Source: Flavisolibacter ginsenosidimutans
GTDB taxonomy: Bacteria; Bacteroidota; Bacteroidia; Chitinophagales; Chitinophagaceae
Length of the DNA: 64,000 nt
NCBI RefSeq assembly: GCF_007970805.1
Contig: NZ_CP042433.1
Span: 496,001-560,000, forward strand
Direction of reading: 5' to 3'
The notes beneath the pieces are model-generated. The model saw only the letters and a list, made by a program, of their open reading frames with translations, had not been told where the DNA came from and searched no databases. Below are positions 60,883-64,000 of this stretch, one piece after another; positions within the stretch are counted from its first letter, which is position 1, and each line of letters starts with the position of its first letter. Made by a program: the position numbers and the translations under genes.

Positions 60883-61608
60883 TCAACGCTTTGCTTTCTG
60901 CAACTGATTAATTGTGGCCCGAAAATCCTTTGGCAACGGCGCCTGGAGAGAAAAGTGATCGTTGTTTATGCCGTGAAATGACAGTTGCGATGAATGCAAA
61001 GCAAGCCGATTCAATAATGGTCTTTCTTCTTCATCAGCCTGCGAGAGTTTGAATTTTGTTTTCAACTGCGAAAGCAAGATCGGTTTGCCGTCTCCATACG
61101 AGGCATCGCAGGCAATTGGGTGGCCGATGTGTTTCATGTGCACCCGAATCTGGTGCGTCCGGCCGGTCAGAATTTTAAACTGCACCAACGAGTACAGCCG
61201 AAAGCTTTCTAAAACCTTGTATTCCGTTACCGATTCTTTGCCTTTTCGCCACACCGTCATCAATCCTCTTTTCGTGGGATGTTCTGCAATTGGTTCGTTA
61301 ATGACGCCTTCTTCGCTTATTAATTTCCCCAACACAAGACCGTTGTAAATTTTATCGGTTTCTCTTGCTTCAAACTGCTGTGACAGATGCTTGTGCGCCG
61401 CCTCGTTCAAGGCAAAAACAACAAGCCCGCTTGTATCTCTGTCCAGGCGGTGAACGGTAAAAATTTCTCCAAACCTTTCTTTCAAAATACTCTTCAACGA
61501 AAGTTCTTTTCCTTCGCGGTCGGGTATCGTTAGCAAACCCGAAGGTTTGTTGATGGCAACGAAATCTTCGTTCTGAAAAACAATATGGTCGGCAATCATG
61601 AATGACAT
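60883..61608 (-). CDS. RluA-family pseudouridine synthase
   Basis: The 241-residue enzyme converts uridine to pseudouridine in RNA. Visible motifs: FVAINKPSGLLTIPD, the catalytic-Asp motif VHRLDRDTSGLVVFAL, LTGRTHQIRVHMKHIGHPIA and CDASYGDG. It lacks an N-terminal S4 domain, as in the RluA/TruC-like small group. It may modify 23S rRNA or tRNA; the target cannot be told. It lies downstream of the rluB-like gene on the same strand, 104 bases away, with an inverted repeat between them. Confidence 0.94.
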   Translation of the reverse strand: MSFMIADHIVFQNEDFVAINKPSGLLTIPDREGKELSLKSILKERFGEIFTVHRLDRDTSGLVVFALNEAAHKHLSQQFEARETDKIYNGLVLGKLISEEGVINEPIAEHPTKRGLMTVWRKGKESVTEYKVLESFRLYSLVQFKILTGRTHQIRVHMKHIGHPIACDASYGDGKPILLSQLKTKFKLSQADEEERPLLNRLALHSSQLSFHGINNDHFSLQAPLPKDFRATINQLQKAKR

Positions 61609-61620
61609 CTTTTCTAATTT

Positions 61621-61710
61621 GATGAAACGTCAAACGCCACACGTGAAACCGTAAAGACTTTCAATTTATAGTTTACTACTGTCTCACGTCTCACCTTTCA
61701 CGTCTCACGT
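61621..61710. repeat. GTGAAAC-family repeat between two pseudouridine-synthase genes
   Basis: GTGAAACCGTAAAG (61643-61656) is nearly identical to 33642-33655, and GTCTCACGTCTCACCTTTCA at about 61680 repeats the words of 59551-59643. No gene is visible. Confidence 0.6.
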
Positions 61711-61712
61711 AT

Positions 61713-63053
61713 TCATCCTCTTCCTTTCTTAAAAAACTTTAAATCCCGTACTTCTTTTTCGGTAAGAAAACGCCACTTGCCGCGGTTTACGTTCTTTTTT
61801 GTAAGTCCGGCAAACACCACGCGGTCAAGCGCTTTTACGTCGTAGCCAAAATGTTCGAAGATGCGGCGTACAATGCGGTTTCTCCCGCTGTGCAATTCAA
61901 CCCCAAGTTGCGTGTGGTCTTGGGCATCAGTGTAGGCGAGAACGTCAACCCCGGCGGGACCGTCTTCCAACTGCACGCCTTTGAGTATTGCTTCAAAATG
62001 GGCTCTCGTCAGCGGTTTGTCCAGCGTAACGGCATAGACTTTTTTTATTTCATTGCTCGGATGCGTTAGCTTTTGCGAAAGATCGCCGTCGTTGGTTAAA
62101 AGCAATACGCCAGACGTATTTCTGTCCAACCGGCCAACCGGGTAAATGCGTGCCGGCGGCGCAGTTTTTAAAAGATCCAGAACGGTCTTGCGCTCTTGCG
62201 GATCGTCGGTAGTGGTGATGTAATCTTTTGGTTTGTTCAGCAGGATGTAAATAAAATCCTTCACAGGATTCAATCGTTTGCCGGCCACTTTTACTTCGTC
62301 GGAAAGCGCAACCTTATGACCCGGCTCCAGAATCAGTTCGCCGTTCACTTTCACTTTACCGCCTTTGATTAAATCCACCGCATCCCTGCGCGAACAAACG
62401 CCGCTGTGCGCAATGTACTTGTTCAACGGCATGGCTTCGGTTAAAGGCTTTGTATTTTGCGTTTCCGGTTTCGCGTTCGACCTGTCGTATTTACCGTTCG
62501 GTATTGGACGTTTGTTATTTTGACCTTGCGGTTTAGCTAAATGTACTCGGTGAGGCCTTTGTTCACTGCTGTTTCTTTCAAAACTTTTTTGTCCTCTTTC
62601 CGGTGAACGATTTTCATTTCGGCTAAACGAAGCCTTGTTGTTTTGTTGGTTGCGAACGGGTTTGAAATCCGGTCTTTTTTTATCGCTTTGAAACGGCCTT
62701 TCTCTTTTTTCAAAAGGTCTGTCGCCTTGTTTTTTAAAATCCCTTGGTTTATCAAATCGTTTGTTTCGCGGCTCCTGGTTATTGGTCTTTTTTTCCACTT
62801 TAAAGGAAGGCTTCGGTCGTTGGTCGCAGGCTTTCTTTTGAAATCGCGAAGTTGGCGGTTCCAGGTTGTATTTCGGTGGCTGGCCGTTATTGGCCTCCCT
62901 GAACTGTGCTCGTTTCTGCCGCTTGTGGGCTGCTATTTCTTCTTCGCGTTCTTTTCTAACATCACGTTTTTCTTTGCGAATTTGTTCCTTCTTTGCCCCG
63001 CCGGATTTTTCTTTTCCTTTAAAAAATTTTTCGAAGCCCGAAGCTTTTTTCAT
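61713..63053 (-). CDS. rluB: Pseudouridine synthase of the RluB/RsuA type with a long basic N-terminus
   Basis: The 446-residue protein has about 207 N-terminal residues of very basic, Lys/Arg/Gln/Pro-rich low-complexity sequence (MKKASGFEKFFKGKEKSGGA; many KRPDFKP-like and QRPHRVH-like pieces), usual in Bacteroidota homologues. From residue 208 it has an S4 RNA-binding domain (MPLNKYIAHSGVCSRRDAVD), then the synthase fold: VGRLDRNTSGVLLLTNDGDL with catalytic Asp, LTHPSNEIKKVYAVTLDKPL, LEDGPAGV and LHSGRNRIVRRIFEHFGYDV. Near residue 193 the words NAKPETQNTKP precede the S4 domain. RluB-type enzymes modify 23S rRNA. Confidence 0.9.
   Translation of the reverse strand: MKKASGFEKFFKGKEKSGGAKKEQIRKEKRDVRKEREEEIAAHKRQKRAQFREANNGQPPKYNLEPPTSRFQKKACDQRPKPSFKVEKKTNNQEPRNKRFDKPRDFKKQGDRPFEKRERPFQSDKKRPDFKPVRNQQNNKASFSRNENRSPERGQKSFERNSSEQRPHRVHLAKPQGQNNKRPIPNGKYDRSNAKPETQNTKPLTEAMPLNKYIAHSGVCSRRDAVDLIKGGKVKVNGELILEPGHKVALSDEVKVAGKRLNPVKDFIYILLNKPKDYITTTDDPQERKTVLDLLKTAPPARIYPVGRLDRNTSGVLLLTNDGDLSQKLTHPSNEIKKVYAVTLDKPLTRAHFEAILKGVQLEDGPAGVDVLAYTDAQDHTQLGVELHSGRNRIVRRIFEHFGYDVKALDRVVFAGLTKKNVNRGKWRFLTEKEVRDLKFFKKGRG
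62460..62477. repeat. NAKPET-coding repeat word in rluB
   Basis: Minus-strand AACGCGAAACCGGAAACG differs at two positions from AACGCAAAACCTGAAACG at 8338-8355 in the lipoprotein gene. Both are read in the same frame as NAKPET. Confidence 0.6.
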
Positions 63054-63099
63054 GTGCTGGAGTTTAGCTGTTTTGCAACAGGATGAACGGCAAAAATAG

Positions 63100-63125
63100 C
63101 AAACCCCGCCTTACCGACGGGGCGC
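63100..63125 (-). terminator. Probable terminator of the Spy-like gene
   Basis: CCCCGcC and GaCGGGG form a short GC-rich stem around the sequence TTACC; on the minus strand it is followed by TTTGCTATTTTTG. Confidence 0.5.
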
Positions 63126-63146
63126 AACTTACTGTATGGGCAAGGA

Positions 63147-63785
63147 TTAACTGTTTCTGTCCGTTTTGTCTTTGCGGCCTTTGCGCATCTCGTCCATCTT
63201 TTTTTGCTGCTCGGCGTTCAATACGGTTTTGCTTTGTTCACGAAACTGTTTGGCCAAATCACGCATTTGTTCTTTTTTCTGGTCATCATTTAAGGCTGTG
63301 TTGCTGCGAATGTCTTTTGCCTTCGTCCTGAACTCATCGGCCATGCCTTTCAGCTTTGTTTGCTGATCGGCGGAAAGGTTGAGGTCTTTATTCATGAACG
63401 GCATGTGGTTCATGCGGGCGCCGTCTTTCTTGCCGAAGTCACGATCATCTTTATTGCCCTTGTCTTTCCATTCTGCCTTCTTTTTGTTGAGCTGATCTTT
63501 CTGCGCTGGCGTCAGCACGGCGTCAAACTGCGAACGGTATTTTTCGTGCAGCGACTTGCGTTGTTCCGGTGTAACGTTGCCGCTTGTCTTTAGCGCATCC
63601 ATTTCTTTCTTTTCTGCCTGGTGAAGGCTTTTCAGTTGCGCCTTTTGCGCATCGGTTAAATTCAAGTCTTTCATCATGCCCATTCCGGGGCCGCGGTGGT
63701 GGCCTTTTTCGGGACTTGTTGTTTGCGCTTGCGATGCGCCCACAAACAGAACGATGGCCAGTGCGCTTGTTAAGATTTTTTTCAT
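63147..63785 (-). CDS. Secreted Spy/CpxP-like (LTXXQ) protein
   Basis: The 212-residue product starts MKKILTSALAIVLFVGASQA with cleavage before QTTS. It is very helical and charged, with repeated LTxxQ-like motifs: LNLTDAQKAQLKSLHQAEKK, VTPEQRKSLHEKYRSQFDAV, LTPAQKDQL, LNLSADQQTKLKGMADEFR and LNDDQKKEQMRDLAKQF. Such proteins are periplasmic chaperones or stress sensors of the Spy/CpxP type. It is monocistronic. The charged Lys/Asp tail (KGRKDKTDRNS) is typical of Bacteroidota relatives. Confidence 0.87.
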   Translation of the reverse strand: MKKILTSALAIVLFVGASQAQTTSPEKGHHRGPGMGMMKDLNLTDAQKAQLKSLHQAEKKEMDALKTSGNVTPEQRKSLHEKYRSQFDAVLTPAQKDQLNKKKAEWKDKGNKDDRDFGKKDGARMNHMPFMNKDLNLSADQQTKLKGMADEFRTKAKDIRSNTALNDDQKKEQMRDLAKQFREQSKTVLNAEQQKKMDEMRKGRKDKTDRNS

Positions 63786-63965
63786 AACGGTATTGTGTTT
63801 TTTGTTTTTTAAAAGGAACGAATTAAAGACGGACGCAGAAAGATGAAGTTTAAAAGGAGAGAGGTTAAATAAGGTTAATCGGCTTTAATGCGGCCACGGC
63901 TTGTTTGCAAGGCGGCAAATGATGAGCGGTGAAACCGAACCGCCGGTATAAATTATCTTCAACGC

Positions 63966-64000
63966 ATGAAAAAGACTGCACTTTCTCTTCTGCTTTTTTT
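63966..64000 (+). CDS. Start of a secreted protein gene, continuing beyond the window
   Basis: An ATG at 63966 opens MKKTALSLLLF up to the window edge, the beginning of a typical signal peptide. It is divergent from the Spy-like gene. No further identification is possible. Confidence 0.45.
   Translation, partial: MKKTALSLLLF

Noticed and set aside
1..64000. tRNA, rRNA or integrase-linked island boundaries
   Set aside because: I looked for cloverleaf-like and rRNA-like sequence, integrases and transposases and saw none, so no genomic-island claim is made.

Overview
The window looks like a chromosomal segment of a Bacteroidota bacterium, most likely family Chitinophagaceae. This is judged from gene content and protein style, not from a database search. 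The main clues are a SusC/SusD pair, several Bacteroidota-type lipoproteins, a short RpoD beginning MRQLKITKS, a GxxExxY protein, START-like and DUF1569/DUF72 proteins, and exact TAnnTTTG (-7) promoter words upstream of several genes with few clear Shine-Dalgarno sequences. I saw no rRNA, tRNA, CRISPR array, integrase or transposase.

Layout. 1-11,700: mostly minus-strand accessory genes: secreted OB-fold protein, lipocalin-like lipoprotein, SRPBCC and VOC proteins, DUF1569, SYLF protein, PQQ-type beta-propeller lipoprotein, a lipoprotein/membrane fusion, DUF72, an AT-rich TlpA-like thioredoxin, and a zeta-toxin-like kinase overlapping a 50-residue partner. 11,700-21,400: ahcY, an Lrp/AsnC regulator, small hydrophilic and membrane proteins, a large HEYRH metallopeptidase with propeller and probable barrel, and valS. 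21,400-35,000: a signalling block: multi-PAS kinase with two response regulators, then (after an esterase, aat and clpS) a lone receiver, a 2048-residue cytosolic poly-HAMP hybrid kinase with three receivers, and a receiver-kinase. 35,200-52,150: a glycan/uptake locus: GH13 alpha-glucosidase, SusC, SusD and three tandem ~1100-residue VCBS/ASPIC-UnbV lipoproteins. 52,200-64,000: housekeeping and stress genes: ffh, GxxExxY, rpoD, LptF/G permease, a Tat-lipoprotein superoxide dismutase, CDF metal exporter, OsmC, 1-Cys peroxiredoxin, two pseudouridine synthases and a Spy-like protein.

How the parts work together. SusC/SusD should import an oligomer; the three surface-lipoprotein-like VCBS proteins directly downstream are probable partners, separated from susD by a perfect hairpin that may attenuate their expression. 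ClpS and Aat form an N-degron pair. SOD, CDF, OsmC and Prx form a redox/metal defence cluster. The signalling genes form at least two phosphorelay groups.

The most unusual feature is short, hairpin-rich repeat sequence lying in frame inside conserved genes: two sites in valS, about 49 residues in the second VCBS protein, and a shared NAKPET-coding word in rluB and a lipoprotein gene. Related intergenic inverted repeats occur elsewhere in the window. The poly-HAMP kinase, which resembles fungal group III (Nik1/Os-1) kinases, and the overlapping zeta-like kinase pair are the other main points of interest.
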